Shown here: piece after piece, positions 8,757 through 17,302 of the stretch
Position numbering within the stretch: position 1 is the stretch's first letter
Layout of the letters: each line of letters opens with the position of its first letter
Assembly: GCA_027682205.1 (NCBI GenBank)
Contig: JAQDAD010000001.1
Coordinates: forward strand, 992,001-1,056,000
DNA length: 64,000 nucleotides
Direction: 5' to 3'
From: Streptococcaceae bacterium AF54-32pH5A
Lineage (GTDB): Bacteria > Bacillota > Bacilli > Lactobacillales > Streptococcaceae
The notes under the pieces: generated by a model
Seen by the model: the letters and a program-made list of their open reading frames with translations, nothing else
Databases searched by the model: none
What the model was told of the DNA's origin: nothing
Position numbers and translations under genes: made by a program

Positions 8757-10601
8757 ATGTTTAGAAAATTAAAATATACCTTTATCGGTCGGCCACTCAA
8801 GTCTCTCACAGACGGCGAAGGAGGATTATTAGGAAAAATGCAGGCACTTGCAATGTTATCCAGTGATGCCCTGTCTTCTATTGCCTATGGACCTGAACAA
8901 GTCATTCTCGTTTTAGTCAGTCTCTCCCCTCTCGCTATTTGGTGGAGCCTCCCTATCGGTATTTTTGTCCTCTTACTCCTCGCTAGTTTGACCATTTCCT
9001 ATCGTCAAATCATACACGCCTATCCTCAAGGCGGAGGAGCTTATATGGTCACTCGGGAAAATCTCTCCCCTGAACTGGGCTTGATTGCTGGTGGTAGCCT
9101 CCTTGTTGACTATATGCTGACAGTAGCCGTATCCGTTGCGTCTGGAGCTGATGCTATTACTGCAGCCATCCCTACCCTCCATCCCTATAATCTTCATATC
9201 TCTATTTTCCTAGTCTGCCTGCTCATGCTCTTGAATTTAAGAGGTTTAAAAGAATCTGCTAGTTCTCTGATGATTCCCGTCTACCTCTTTATCTTCAGCA
9301 CCGTCTTTCTCCTGCTTTATGGGTTCTTTCAACTATCTACAGGCTCCCTAAACTATCAGGCGACTTCAACCATTGGGCAAACTGTTCCAAGCCTTTCCAT
9401 CGTTCTCCTATTGAGAGCCTTTACTAGCGGTTCTGCCTCTCTAACTGGGGTTGAGGCTATTTCAAATGCGGTACCTTTTTTCAAAACTCCGAAAGAAAAG
9501 AATGCTGCTCAGACCTTGACCATCATGTCACTCATTCTAGGTTTTCTTTTTGCAGGCATTACCTTCCTAAACTACTGGATGGGCATCACACCTCAACACG
9601 GAGAAACCATCCTCTCACAAATGGCCAAGGGTATTCTGGGAGATTCATTCTTTGGTCATGCTAGCTATTATCTCTTCCAGTTCTCGACAGCCTTGATTCT
9701 AGCTGTAGCTGCAAATACTGGCTTTTCAGCCTTCCCTATGCTGGCCTACAATATGGCAAAAAACAAGTACATGCCTCATCTCTTTATGGAAAAAGGGGAT
9801 CGCCTTGGCTACTCCAACGGTATCTTAACTCTGGCTTTTGGAGCTATGATCCTTCTTCTCATTTTTAATGGGAATACTGAACGCTTGATTCCTCTTTATA
9901 CTATCGGGGTCTTCGTTCCCTTTGCCCTATCTCAGACTGGAATGATTCGTCATTGGAAAAAGGAAAAAGGAGCAAACTTCTTAAAACCTGCCTTTGCTAA
10001 TATCCTTGGGGCCATCATTTGTTATGCCATTGTCCTCATTTTACTCCTCTTCAGACTAGGTGATATCTGGCCATTCTTCCCAATTATCCTAGTTTTGACC
10101 TTCCTATTTTTGTCCATCCACAGTCATTATCAAAAAGTGGCAAAACAACTACGACTCTACGAAGGAATCGAAAAACGCACTTATGACGGCAACCTTGTCC
10201 TTGTCCTAGTAGGAAATGTCACTCGGGTAAGCGTAGGAGCCATTAACTACGCTCAAAGTATCGGTGACGAAGTGTTGGCCATGCACATTTCTACTAAAGA
10301 AACGGAAGAAAAAGACCAAGAAATTCTTCAGGAATTTGCCGATTACTTCCCAAATATCACTCTGAAAAATATCAACACTAGCTACCGAAACATCATCACC
10401 CCTAGCGTCAAGTATGTCAAACGAATCGCCCAAGAAGCCAAGCAAAAAAACTATACCGTTACAGTCCTCGTCCCACAGTTTATCCCTAACAAGCCTTGGC
10501 AAAATATCCTGCACAATCAAATGAGCCTCAAACTAAAATACGCTCTCAGATGGCATGAAGATGTCGTTGTCGCTAGCTACTCCTATCACTTAAAAGAATA
10601 A
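8757..10601 (+). CDS. kimA: KimA-type potassium importer (APC superfamily)
   Basis: 614 aa starting MFRKLKYTFIGRPLKSL, with AAAGGAAAAGAAA before the ATG; an upstream TTG reading is less likely. About 12 hydrophobic segments are followed by a soluble C-terminal region from about residue 465. Blocks recalled from B. subtilis KimA (YdaO) are all present: AMLSSDALSSIAYGPEQ, YPQGGGAY, GGSLLVDYMLTVAVS, NLRGLKESAS, LTGVEAISNAVP, AANTGFSAFP, GDRLGYSNGI and PQFIPNKPW. KimA is a high-affinity K+ importer inhibited by c-di-AMP. No c-di-AMP riboswitch fits in the short leader. Orthology is inferred from recalled motifs, not from an alignment run. Confidence 0.85.
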   Translation: MFRKLKYTFIGRPLKSLTDGEGGLLGKMQALAMLSSDALSSIAYGPEQVILVLVSLSPLAIWWSLPIGIFVLLLLASLTISYRQIIHAYPQGGGAYMVTRENLSPELGLIAGGSLLVDYMLTVAVSVASGADAITAAIPTLHPYNLHISIFLVCLLMLLNLRGLKESASSLMIPVYLFIFSTVFLLLYGFFQLSTGSLNYQATSTIGQTVPSLSIVLLLRAFTSGSASLTGVEAISNAVPFFKTPKEKNAAQTLTIMSLILGFLFAGITFLNYWMGITPQHGETILSQMAKGILGDSFFGHASYYLFQFSTALILAVAANTGFSAFPMLAYNMAKNKYMPHLFMEKGDRLGYSNGILTLAFGAMILLLIFNGNTERLIPLYTIGVFVPFALSQTGMIRHWKKEKGANFLKPAFANILGAIICYAIVLILLLFRLGDIWPFFPIILVLTFLFLSIHSHYQKVAKQLRLYEGIEKRTYDGNLVLVLVGNVTRVSVGAINYAQSIGDEVLAMHISTKETEEKDQEILQEFADYFPNITLKNINTSYRNIITPSVKYVKRIAQEAKQKNYTVTVLVPQFIPNKPWQNILHNQMSLKLKYALRWHEDVVVASYSYHLKE

Positions 10602-10604
10602 ACA

Positions 10605-10645
10605 AAAACTCAAAATCAGTAACTTATATCTGGTTTTGAGTTTTT
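10605..10645 (+). terminator. kimA terminator
   Basis: AAACTCAAAAtCAG pairs with CTGgTTTTGAGTTT and is followed by a T-run, directly after the kimA stop. Confidence 0.8.
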
Positions 10646-10727
10646 CTATATGTGATCTTTTAAATAAGCCTTCTATGAGTTTCAGTTGAAATGGACGACT
10701 GCGTGGACAATTCACTATGTAAGATAA

Positions 10728-10762
10728 AAAGAAAAGCCAGTAGACTCGAGTTCCTACTGACT
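10728..10762 (-). terminator. rpmH terminator
   Basis: The minus strand has AGTCAGTAG, a loop, CTACTGGCT and then TTTTCTTTT, 22 bp past the rpmH stop. Confidence 0.75.
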
Positions 10763-10783
10763 TCTTTGTTGAATTCGTTTGGA

Positions 10784-10918
10784 TTAAGCAGCCAAAACTT
10801 TGCGTCCTTTACGACGACGAGCTGCCAATACGCGACGACCGTTTTTAGTTGACATACGGTTACGGAATCCGTGTTTGCGCACACGACGAAGTTTACTTGG
10901 TTGATAAGTACGTTTCAC
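10784..10918 (-). CDS. rpmH: 50S ribosomal protein L34
   Basis: 44 aa, beginning [19 protein letters not shown] and ending GRKVLAA. The very basic sequence and length are diagnostic of L34. The start codon is GTG, with AGGAGG 8 nt upstream. It has its own consensus promoter and terminator, so it is a monocistronic unit here. L34 is often next to rnpA or dnaA in other bacteria; here it stands alone between kimA and a DUF2625 gene. Confidence 0.97.
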   Translation of the reverse strand: MKRTYQPSKLRRVRKHGFRNRMSTKNGRRVLAARRRKGRKVLAA

Positions 10919-10992
10919 GATGAATACCTCCTCATAGATTTTGTATTCGTTTAGCCGGCTATAAAGTGATCAGTTACTAAACATACTTTACT

Positions 10993-11021
10993 ATTCTATC
11001 TGATTCTGCCACTTTTGTCAA
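10993..11021 (-). promoter_or_regulatory. rpmH promoter
   Basis: On the minus strand TTGACA (11016-11021), a 17-nt spacer and TAGAAT (10993-10998): a near-perfect housekeeping promoter giving a leader of about 70 nt. Confidence 0.85.
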
Positions 11022-11163
11022 TAGTTCCTAGCAAATGTTTTCTAGCTTTTCCTATGAAAGCCTTTATCAGAAACAGTTAATAGTAACATTCTCTTCAGAT
11101 GCTAATAAATCAGTAAAAAATAATTCTTGCTAACATACATTTCCTATATTGAATCCACCGATT

Positions 11164-11748
11164 TCATATCCCAAACTGTCTACAAAAATTAGCATTCATT
11201 TCTAACAATTCTTTAAAAGGAACTATTTTTCTAACTGCACCTGATGGAGTGTATTCCATTGACCACATAAAAGGATAGATCAAAACAACTTCATTTGTTT
11301 CAAGCGATAAATCTAATTTGAACAAATCTGATACTATAAGTTCTTGATAAAATAGGTCTAACTGATTTGTAGTCACCCAATATAAAAATTCCTTATAATC
11401 TATCTCCAAATTCTCCCATTCTAATGTATCAGGGGCGAAATATTCTATTGAATTTAATTTTTCAATATTTATTGCAAATAGACCACCGAAAATATCATAG
11501 GCTATCAAACAACGATCAGGATTATAACATTTTGAAAACAATTCGTTACAATAGATGAAACCATTCTCTGAATCATTCCCCAAAATCTTTAAATAACCAT
11601 TAACAGTTATATAAGAAAAATGTTCTAAGATAAACTTCAGTTCTTGTGGTTTTTCTATACTATCCGTTATTTTTTTATTAAATTCTAAAAACTTAATATC
11701 ATTGAAACTTTCATCAAATTTTTCAAGAATTTCTTTCATAGTTGGCAT
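11164..11748 (-). CDS. DUF2625 family protein
   Basis: 194 aa, soluble, with no signal peptide. It matches my recollection of DUF2625: a GYLKILGNDS turn, DIFGGLFAIN, the strongly conserved YFAPDTLEWE near residue 105, YKEFLYWVTTNQLDLFY, YPFMW, and a closing VPFKELLEMN segment. The biochemical role of the family is unknown. The gene is clearly AT-richer than its neighbours, with runs of A and T and rare ATA codons, which suggests recent acquisition. Stand-alone proteins of this kind are sometimes immunity proteins to contact toxins, but no toxin gene is adjacent. An ATG three codons later is an alternative start. Confidence 0.75.
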   Translation of the reverse strand: MPTMKEILEKFDESFNDIKFLEFNKKITDSIEKPQELKFILEHFSYITVNGYLKILGNDSENGFIYCNELFSKCYNPDRCLIAYDIFGGLFAINIEKLNSIEYFAPDTLEWENLEIDYKEFLYWVTTNQLDLFYQELIVSDLFKLDLSLETNEVVLIYPFMWSMEYTPSGAVRKIVPFKELLEMNANFCRQFGI

Positions 11749-11904
11749 TTTATTTACCTATTCTCCTCTATTCATCTTTACTCTTGTAGTTCATAGTTAC
11801 TAATGTTTATAATATTAAAGTTTCTAAGTTCAGAATGTCTAATCAATTCTAACAATAAATTCTAATCTTTCAGGATATTATACCTGCCCAGTATCCTTCC
11901 AAGA

Positions 11905-11963
11905 AAATAAAAATCTCAGAGAGGTAACGTTTAAATCATAAAAACGTTCGCTTTCTCTGAGAT
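11905..11963 (-). terminator. terminator of the aminotransferase gene
   Basis: ATCTCAGAGA pairs across a 30-nt arm and loop that contains AACGTT on both sides. A TTTTTATTTT tract follows on the minus strand. The rest of 11749-11998 shows no gene. Confidence 0.75.
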
Positions 11964-11998
11964 AAAACGCTAAAATCTAGTTGAGCCCTATAGAATCC

Positions 11999-13213
11999 TT
12001 ATCTACGATACTGTTTCAAGAAACGAGTCATCTTTTCTTGGATTTGTGCTAGCTCGTCCACACGTGGGAGGTAAACGATACGGAAATGGTCTGGTTCTTG
12101 CCAGTTAAATCCTCGACCATGAACCAAGAGAACCTTTTCTTGTTTCAAGAAATTAAGGACAAACTGCTCATCATCATCGATGCGATACATATTGCGGTCG
12201 ATTTTAGGGAAGATATAAAGACCCGCCTTTGGCTTGACTGCAGATAAACCTGGAATATCTTGAATGGCATTATAGATAAAGTTTCTTTGTTCATAGATAC
12301 GACCACCAGGAAGGAGCAATTCGTCCACTGACTGGTGCCCACCTAGTGATGTTTGTACGACTTGCTGGGCCAAAACGTTAGAGCAAAGACGCATATTGGA
12401 CAGCATATTAAGACCTTCAATATAACCCTTGACATGGTGCTTGGGACCAGACAAGACCATCCAACCCACACGAAAACCAGCGATACGGTGAGATTTTGAC
12501 AAACCGTTCATGCTGACGCAGAAGACATCTGGAGCCAGACTTGCTACCGGTGTATGCACATGTCCGTCCATCACCATGCGATCATAAATTTCATCCGCAA
12601 AGATAATCAAATCATGCTGGCGCGCAATCTCGATGATCTCCAACAAGAGTTCCTTAGGATAAAGTGCTCCAGTTGGGTTGTTTGGATTGATAAGGACGAT
12701 TGCCTTGGTATTGGAAGTAATTTTTGACTTGATGTCATCAATATCTGGATACCATTCTGCAGCTTCATCACAGATATAGTGAACGGCATTTCCTCCAGCT
12801 AGGCTGACAGCAGCTGTCCACAAAGGATAGTCTGGCATAGGTACCAAGACCTCATCACCATTGTCCAACAACCCCTGCATGGACATAACAATCAGCTCAC
12901 TGACACCATTTCCAAGGTAGATATCATCAATGTCCACATTGGGGAATTTCTTCAGTTGGCAATACTGCATGATAGCCTTACGCGCCGAAAAAATACCCTT
13001 AGAGTCAGAGTAACCTTCACTATCACGCGCATTCATAATCAAGTCATGAATGACCTCATCTGGCGCTGTAAAGCCAAATTCCGCTGGATTTCCTGTATTT
13101 AGACGTAAAATCTTTTCACCATTTGCTCGCATGCGCATGGCTTCTTCCAAAACCGGACCACGAATATCATAAGCCACATGCTCTAACTTACTAGATTTGT
13201 TATATTCTTTCAT
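11999..13213 (-). CDS. alaT: PLP-dependent aminotransferase, alanine-type
   Basis: 404 aa, class I/II aminotransferase fold. Visible family features are the N-terminal LRLNTGNPAEFGF, the phosphate and cofactor loops GNGVSELIVMSMQGLLD, NPNNPTGALY and ADEIYDRM, the PLP lysine in MNGLSKSHRIAGFRVGW near residue 248, and the substrate arginine in HFRIVYLPR near the C-terminus. Such enzymes exchange amino groups between alanine or similar amino acids and 2-oxoglutarate. The substrate is inferred from family naming in streptococci and is not proved by the sequence. Confidence 0.85.
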   Translation of the reverse strand: MKEYNKSSKLEHVAYDIRGPVLEEAMRMRANGEKILRLNTGNPAEFGFTAPDEVIHDLIMNARDSEGYSDSKGIFSARKAIMQYCQLKKFPNVDIDDIYLGNGVSELIVMSMQGLLDNGDEVLVPMPDYPLWTAAVSLAGGNAVHYICDEAAEWYPDIDDIKSKITSNTKAIVLINPNNPTGALYPKELLLEIIEIARQHDLIIFADEIYDRMVMDGHVHTPVASLAPDVFCVSMNGLSKSHRIAGFRVGWMVLSGPKHHVKGYIEGLNMLSNMRLCSNVLAQQVVQTSLGGHQSVDELLLPGGRIYEQRNFIYNAIQDIPGLSAVKPKAGLYIFPKIDRNMYRIDDDEQFVLNFLKQEKVLLVHGRGFNWQEPDHFRIVYLPRVDELAQIQEKMTRFLKQYRR

Positions 13214-13243
13214 CTTGTTTCCTCAATTCATCGAGATAGTAAC

Positions 13244-13272
13244 ATTATACCACTAGACAGGCCATGCGACAA
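13244..13272 (-). promoter_or_regulatory. aminotransferase promoter
   Basis: On the minus strand TTGTCG (13267-13272), a 17-nt spacer and TATAAT (13244-13249), with an extended TGG. Confidence 0.75.
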
Positions 13273-13299
13273 GTTTCCTGAAAGAGAGGAGTGCAGAAA

Positions 13300-13327
13300 A
13301 TAGTAAAACCTTGCTAAAAAGCAAGGA
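13300..13327 (-). terminator. terminator of the 13353 membrane protein gene
   Basis: The minus strand reads CCTTGCT, a short T-rich loop, AGCAAGG and then TTTTACTATTTT. Confidence 0.7.
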
Positions 13328-13352
13328 GAGCAGAGTTTATCAACTATATCGT

Positions 13353-13655
13353 TCACAATCCTATAGATAGTGCTGCTAGGAAAAATCCTACAAGAGGGTA
13401 ATAGCAAGCATCTAACATCAAAAAAAGGAGACTGATATTTTGAAAGACCACATTTCCATTTCGAAACATAGCATAACTCAAAAACAGTTGAAACAGCAAA
13501 TGAATTAGAGCTAGGTAGATAAAAATCGGAAAAATAAAGGCAGGTAATTTCGACATAAAATAGATAAATAGAATTTGAAGAGCCAGAGGGATCAATAAAC
13601 AACTATAAAATCGTTTCGAGAAAGATTTTTCCGCTATTCCAAATATACGAGCCAT
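13353..13655 (-). CDS. small integral membrane protein, unknown function
   Basis: 100 aa starting MARIFGIAEKSFSKRF. I accept it as real because an ideal AGGAGG lies 8 nt before the ATG and its own terminator follows. After a basic amphipathic start there are about three membrane spans: roughly residues 18-35, 38-62 and 72-97. I recognise no family. It is divergent from the universal stress protein gene. Confidence 0.7.
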   Translation of the reverse strand: MARIFGIAEKSFSKRFYSCLLIPLALQILFIYFMSKLPAFIFPIFIYLALIHLLFQLFLSYAMFRNGNVVFQNISLLFLMLDACYYPLVGFFLAALSIGL

Positions 13656-13755
13656 AAGGACACCTCCTCATCTCTGATTTCTTGCATAGATTCAGTAGAA
13701 CATAAATAAAGATATAGTGAGGGCGATAACATTTTCGACTAAAATACTTTTTTAC

Positions 13756-13784
13756 TTTACTTCTTTAGTGAAAAGGATTACAAT
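13756..13784 (+). promoter_or_regulatory. usp promoter
   Basis: TTTACT (13756-13761), a 17-nt spacer and TACAAT (13779-13784). Confidence 0.7.
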
Positions 13785-13814
13785 AAAAGTAAGAAAATTT
13801 CAGGAGGTTTCATT

Positions 13815-14267
13815 ATGGCACAACGTTACCAAAATGTTATGGTTGCAATTGATGGTTCTAAAGAGGCAGACTTGGCTTTTGTTAAAGGTGTTTACACCGC
13901 TCTACGCAATGATTCCAAGCTCACCATTGCCCATGTTATTGACACACGCGCTCTTCAAAGCGTGTCTACCTTTGATGCTGAAGTTTACGAAGAACTCCAA
14001 GTTGACGCTGAAAGTTTGATGAAAGAGTACGAAAAACGTGCAAAAGATGCGGGCGTAACGGATATTCACATCGTCATCGAAATGGGAAATCCGAAGACCC
14101 TCCTTGCCCGCACCATTCCAGACACAGAAAATGTTGACCTGATTCTCGTCGGTGCAACAGGTCTCAATGCCTTCGAACGCCTCTTGGTTGGCTCTTCATC
14201 TGAATACATCCTCCGCCATGCAAAAGTCGACTTACTGGTCGTGAGAGAACAAGAAAAAACATTATAG
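13815..14267 (+). CDS. universal stress protein, UspA family
   Basis: 150 aa, a single Usp domain. It starts MAQRYQNVMVAIDGSKEADL; the first strand ends in the conserved IDGS. The C-terminal ATP-binding signature of the family is visible as LVGATGLNAFERLLVGSSSEYILRHAKVDLLVVR, matching G-2x-G-9x-G-(S/T). AGGAGG stands 8 nt before the ATG. The protein is cytoplasmic and the role within the stress response is not known. It is monocistronic and ends at a bidirectional terminator shared with uppP. Confidence 0.92.
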   Translation: MAQRYQNVMVAIDGSKEADLAFVKGVYTALRNDSKLTIAHVIDTRALQSVSTFDAEVYEELQVDAESLMKEYEKRAKDAGVTDIHIVIEMGNPKTLLARTIPDTENVDLILVGATGLNAFERLLVGSSSEYILRHAKVDLLVVREQEKTL

Positions 14268-14306
14268 GAACACAAAAGGAGCCTGGGACAATAGTCCCAC
14301 GGCTTC

Positions 14307-14337
14307 AAAAAAAGCAACGGTAAATCCGTTGCTTTTT
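14307..14337. terminator. bidirectional terminator between usp and uppP
   Basis: AAAAAGCAACGG, a TAAAT loop and CCGTTGCTTTTT. It is flanked upstream by a smaller GGGAC/GTCCC hairpin. Confidence 0.85.
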
Positions 14338-14374
14338 GCATGGTTGAGAACTATTTTGTCTCAGATACTTTTTC

Positions 14375-15220
14375 TTATACAAATAAACGCACAAAACTAT
14401 AGAGCAACAAGACACTACCAAGTACAATACGGTATTTACCAAAGAGTGTAAAGTCGTGTTTCTTCACATAGCTGGTCAAGAAACGAATAGCAACCATGCT
14501 GACCGCAAAGGCAACTCCCATAGCGACCAAAAGCAAGAATAGTTGACCAAAACTCAAAAGTTGACCTGCTTTAATAAATTTGAAAATCTTTAAAGCGCTG
14601 GCTCCAAACATAACCGGAATCCCGAGATAGAAGGTAAACTCTGTTACAACAGAGCGACTTGTTCCATTCAACAAACCACCGACAATCGTCGCACCTGAAC
14701 GACTTGTTCCTGGGAAAAGGGCAAGGACTTGGAAGAGACCGATATAAAGGGCTGTTTTATAAGGCAACTTGTCTAACTCAGTTACTGTTGGTTCAATAGC
14801 TTGGGCCTTATTTCTTTTTTCAAGATAGATAAAGGCAACCCCATAGATAATCAACATGATCGCAACTGAAACCATGTTGTGGAAGTTGGCATCAAACCAA
14901 TCATCCAACTTAAAGACCAACAGTAAAGGCAAGGTCGCAACGAAAACTTTTGACCACAATTGCCAAGTTCGACGAACCTCGACCTTATTTTTACCAGGTT
15001 TGAAGGGATTAAGCTTGTTAAAGTAAATTACCATAACTGCTAAAATAGCACCAAGCTGAATGACAACATTAAACATGGACATGAAGGCTTCATTTTGGTC
15101 CTTGTATTGTACAAACTCTTCAACCAAGATCAAGTGGCCTGTACTTGAAATGGGCAACCATTCTGTAATTCCTTCAACTATCCCAAAAAAGATTGACTTC
15201 AAAATTTCAATAAAATACAT
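14375..15220 (-). CDS. uppP: undecaprenyl-diphosphate phosphatase
   Basis: 281 aa with about eight membrane segments. It recycles the lipid carrier undecaprenyl pyrophosphate for peptidoglycan and polysaccharide export and gives bacitracin tolerance (BacA). The BacA/UppP family signatures are present: [22 protein letters not shown] at residues 13-34, with the catalytic glutamates, and [16 protein letters not shown] near residue 168. It has its own promoter with an extended -10 at 15245-15253. Confidence 0.96.
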   Translation of the reverse strand: MYFIEILKSIFFGIVEGITEWLPISSTGHLILVEEFVQYKDQNEAFMSMFNVVIQLGAILAVMVIYFNKLNPFKPGKNKVEVRRTWQLWSKVFVATLPLLLVFKLDDWFDANFHNMVSVAIMLIIYGVAFIYLEKRNKAQAIEPTVTELDKLPYKTALYIGLFQVLALFPGTSRSGATIVGGLLNGTSRSVVTEFTFYLGIPVMFGASALKIFKFIKAGQLLSFGQLFLLLVAMGVAFAVSMVAIRFLTSYVKKHDFTLFGKYRIVLGSVLLLYSFVRLFV

Positions 15221-15244
15221 ACATTACTCCTTTTTCTGTCCTCT

Positions 15245-15253
15245 ATTATAGCA
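15245..15253 (-). promoter_or_regulatory. uppP extended -10
   Basis: TGCTATAAT on the minus strand, about 25 nt before the uppP start. Confidence 0.65.
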
Positions 15254-15279
15254 TAATTTCGGATGTTGCGATAGATTTT

Positions 15280-17169
15280 TTAGAAGGCGCCGATGCTACC
15301 ACCGCCTCCGCCTCCTGAGAAGCCTCCACCCGAACTTCCACTTCCAGAAGATACAGAGTAGGTACTTGCTGTGTTTGCAATACTAGCATAGTGGCTCATT
15401 TGAGCAGTTGAATGATAAAACATACTGTGCCAGCCATAAGCTACGTAAAGATTGATATCTGGGTTCTCAACTTGAATCTGATAAGATTTCATCAAATGAC
15501 TCACCTTGTCCGCATAACCAAATAAAGTAGCATAGACAAGGAGGCGATTCCAAAGAACAATACTCTCTAATTCTGCCTTGTCTAGGTGAGCGATATCGCG
15601 AAGCATGTTTTCAAAACTAGTCCAGAGATAGTATGCCTCTAGTCCTTCTTCGTTTAAAACACCATCACGAGTATCAAATCGGGTCGTCCAATAATAGACG
15701 GCAGCTAACATCAAGCTCACAAACCCAAGGATAGGAAGTGGCAGAGAAAGGTACCCGTGAGCATCCAAACTATACAAGAACCAGCCAAAACCAACGAAAG
15801 CAGGTAGAAGCGTAGAGACACCTATCATCAATCGCAAGATTTTTTCTCCATTGCTCAGTGGACGATAATAATCTGGAAGTTGCAAAGAGGAAACCCGCTT
15901 TCTCACCCCATCCTGCATCTGCTTCAGTGCTTGCTCGAAAGACGACTTAAGCTTACGTCCCGTTTTCTGAATCCGTTTTTCATCAGCTGCTTTTGCACCT
16001 TGGTAAAGACTAGTTGACACTTGGTAATCTGCAAACAAATCTGAAACAAGCACTTCTTCTCTTCCTGAAAAGGCCAAATTAAGGCAATCTTTTTCAAAAC
16101 TTGCCAATCCTTTTTCTTTTACGACTTTTAAACGGACCTCATCTCCATTTGAGATGATTGAAACATTTCCACGGTCAATCACATCCAATAAAGTGGCCTG
16201 AACGAGTTGGTCAAAGGTGAACTTCCCTCCTCCCTTGGTCAAGGGACTGACTTCCTCTAAGGAAGTGGAGTAAACAGCTTCCGATAAAACCATCGGTTCT
16301 AAGTCCATTGGCGGTTCATAGAGACGGTGATTTTTAGCATATTTCTTCGATGGGGAGGTTTTTCTTCTGTAAATGCAGTATAAAATAACACTAAAAACTA
16401 AAGAAAGCGAGAGTAGCAAAGGGATAATCCACATAACCAGAGCTTTGCTTTGAGCTTTTTCAGCAGTAATGGATTCCTCTATTTTTTCAAATTCTGCTAA
16501 ACGATTGCCCTTCAATCCCTGATCCAAAGCTGTTCTAAAATCTTTTCTAGGCCAATATGCATGCAATTCAACCCCACGCTGACGAGGTAGGTTCTGCAAA
16601 TGAACACGATAATCACCACCTGTCTTCTCTATCTCGCCCTCTGTAAAGAGTTTCCCTGTATGAAAGAAAAGTTTTTCAGCTCCATTAAAGCCTGTTACCC
16701 GAAACTCAAAATTTTCGATAGGTTCTGAACTATCTGTCAAGGGTTGCCAATTAAGTTCCGCGATATCATCATATAGAAATAGGAGGTTTTTTAGTTGCCA
16801 TGTGATTACCACTTCAACGGTATCCCCCCCTTGGCCTGGATTATACACTTTTACAGTATAGCCTTCCGATTCTTCTATCACTTCACTATTGACATTTTCA
16901 ATGACTGCAGCATTCTTCCATACCTGAATCTTCGGACTGGAATCTATTTCAAAGCCCTTTGGCATCTTACCCGCATGGCCAAGTCCTACTAGTTGTCCAT
17001 TAAAGTCTTCATCAAAATAATAGACTACTTTCTCCCTAAATTCTGCTGTATTATCTGCATGAATATTCAAATCACCTTGATAAGAGCGAATCTTGAAATC
17101 AACCGCAAAAACAGAGAGTGGTAAAATACAAAACAAGCTAAATAAAAGCAAGAAAAAAGTCTTTTTCAC
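15280..17169 (-). CDS. DUF2207 membrane protein with glycine-rich tail
   Basis: 629 aa. The start is GTG, with AGGGGGATT upstream. A signal peptide (about residues 1-22) precedes an extracytoplasmic DUF2207 domain to about residue 220. One membrane segment lies near residue 245 (MWIIPLLLSLSLVFSVILY), and a cytoplasmic region follows. Two further spans are near 450-495, and the extreme C-terminus is Gly/Ser-rich (SGGGFSGGGGGGSIGAF). The function of the family is unknown. It is transcribed alone, divergently from the amino-acid ABC importer. Confidence 0.85.
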   Translation of the reverse strand: MKKTFFLLLFSLFCILPLSVFAVDFKIRSYQGDLNIHADNTAEFREKVVYYFDEDFNGQLVGLGHAGKMPKGFEIDSSPKIQVWKNAAVIENVNSEVIEESEGYTVKVYNPGQGGDTVEVVITWQLKNLLFLYDDIAELNWQPLTDSSEPIENFEFRVTGFNGAEKLFFHTGKLFTEGEIEKTGGDYRVHLQNLPRQRGVELHAYWPRKDFRTALDQGLKGNRLAEFEKIEESITAEKAQSKALVMWIIPLLLSLSLVFSVILYCIYRRKTSPSKKYAKNHRLYEPPMDLEPMVLSEAVYSTSLEEVSPLTKGGGKFTFDQLVQATLLDVIDRGNVSIISNGDEVRLKVVKEKGLASFEKDCLNLAFSGREEVLVSDLFADYQVSTSLYQGAKAADEKRIQKTGRKLKSSFEQALKQMQDGVRKRVSSLQLPDYYRPLSNGEKILRLMIGVSTLLPAFVGFGWFLYSLDAHGYLSLPLPILGFVSLMLAAVYYWTTRFDTRDGVLNEEGLEAYYLWTSFENMLRDIAHLDKAELESIVLWNRLLVYATLFGYADKVSHLMKSYQIQVENPDINLYVAYGWHSMFYHSTAQMSHYASIANTASTYSVSSGSGSSGGGFSGGGGGGSIGAF

Positions 17170-17199
17170 AACACAATCCCCCTTTTTATCTTTGCTATC

Positions 17200-17208
17200 A
17201 TTATATCA
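17200..17208 (-). promoter_or_regulatory. DUF2207 gene extended -10
   Basis: TGATATAAT on the minus strand, about 30 nt before the GTG start. The -35 is poor. Confidence 0.55.
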
Positions 17209-17235
17209 TTTTTTATAAGTAAAGGCTTACTTGTA

Positions 17236-17264
17236 TTGAAAATATCACTATTTTTAGATACAAT
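17236..17264 (+). promoter_or_regulatory. amino-acid ABC importer promoter
   Basis: TTGAAA (17236-17241), a 17-nt spacer and TACAAT (17259-17264). Confidence 0.7.
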
Positions 17265-17302
17265 AGAGAGAAGTCATTTTTAGACTAGAAATAGGAGAAA
17301 AC

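Noticed and set aside
13228..13602. Leftward 124-codon frame over the small membrane gene
   Set aside because: Overlaps the better-supported 100-aa gene in another frame, lacks a ribosome site and runs through its terminator.
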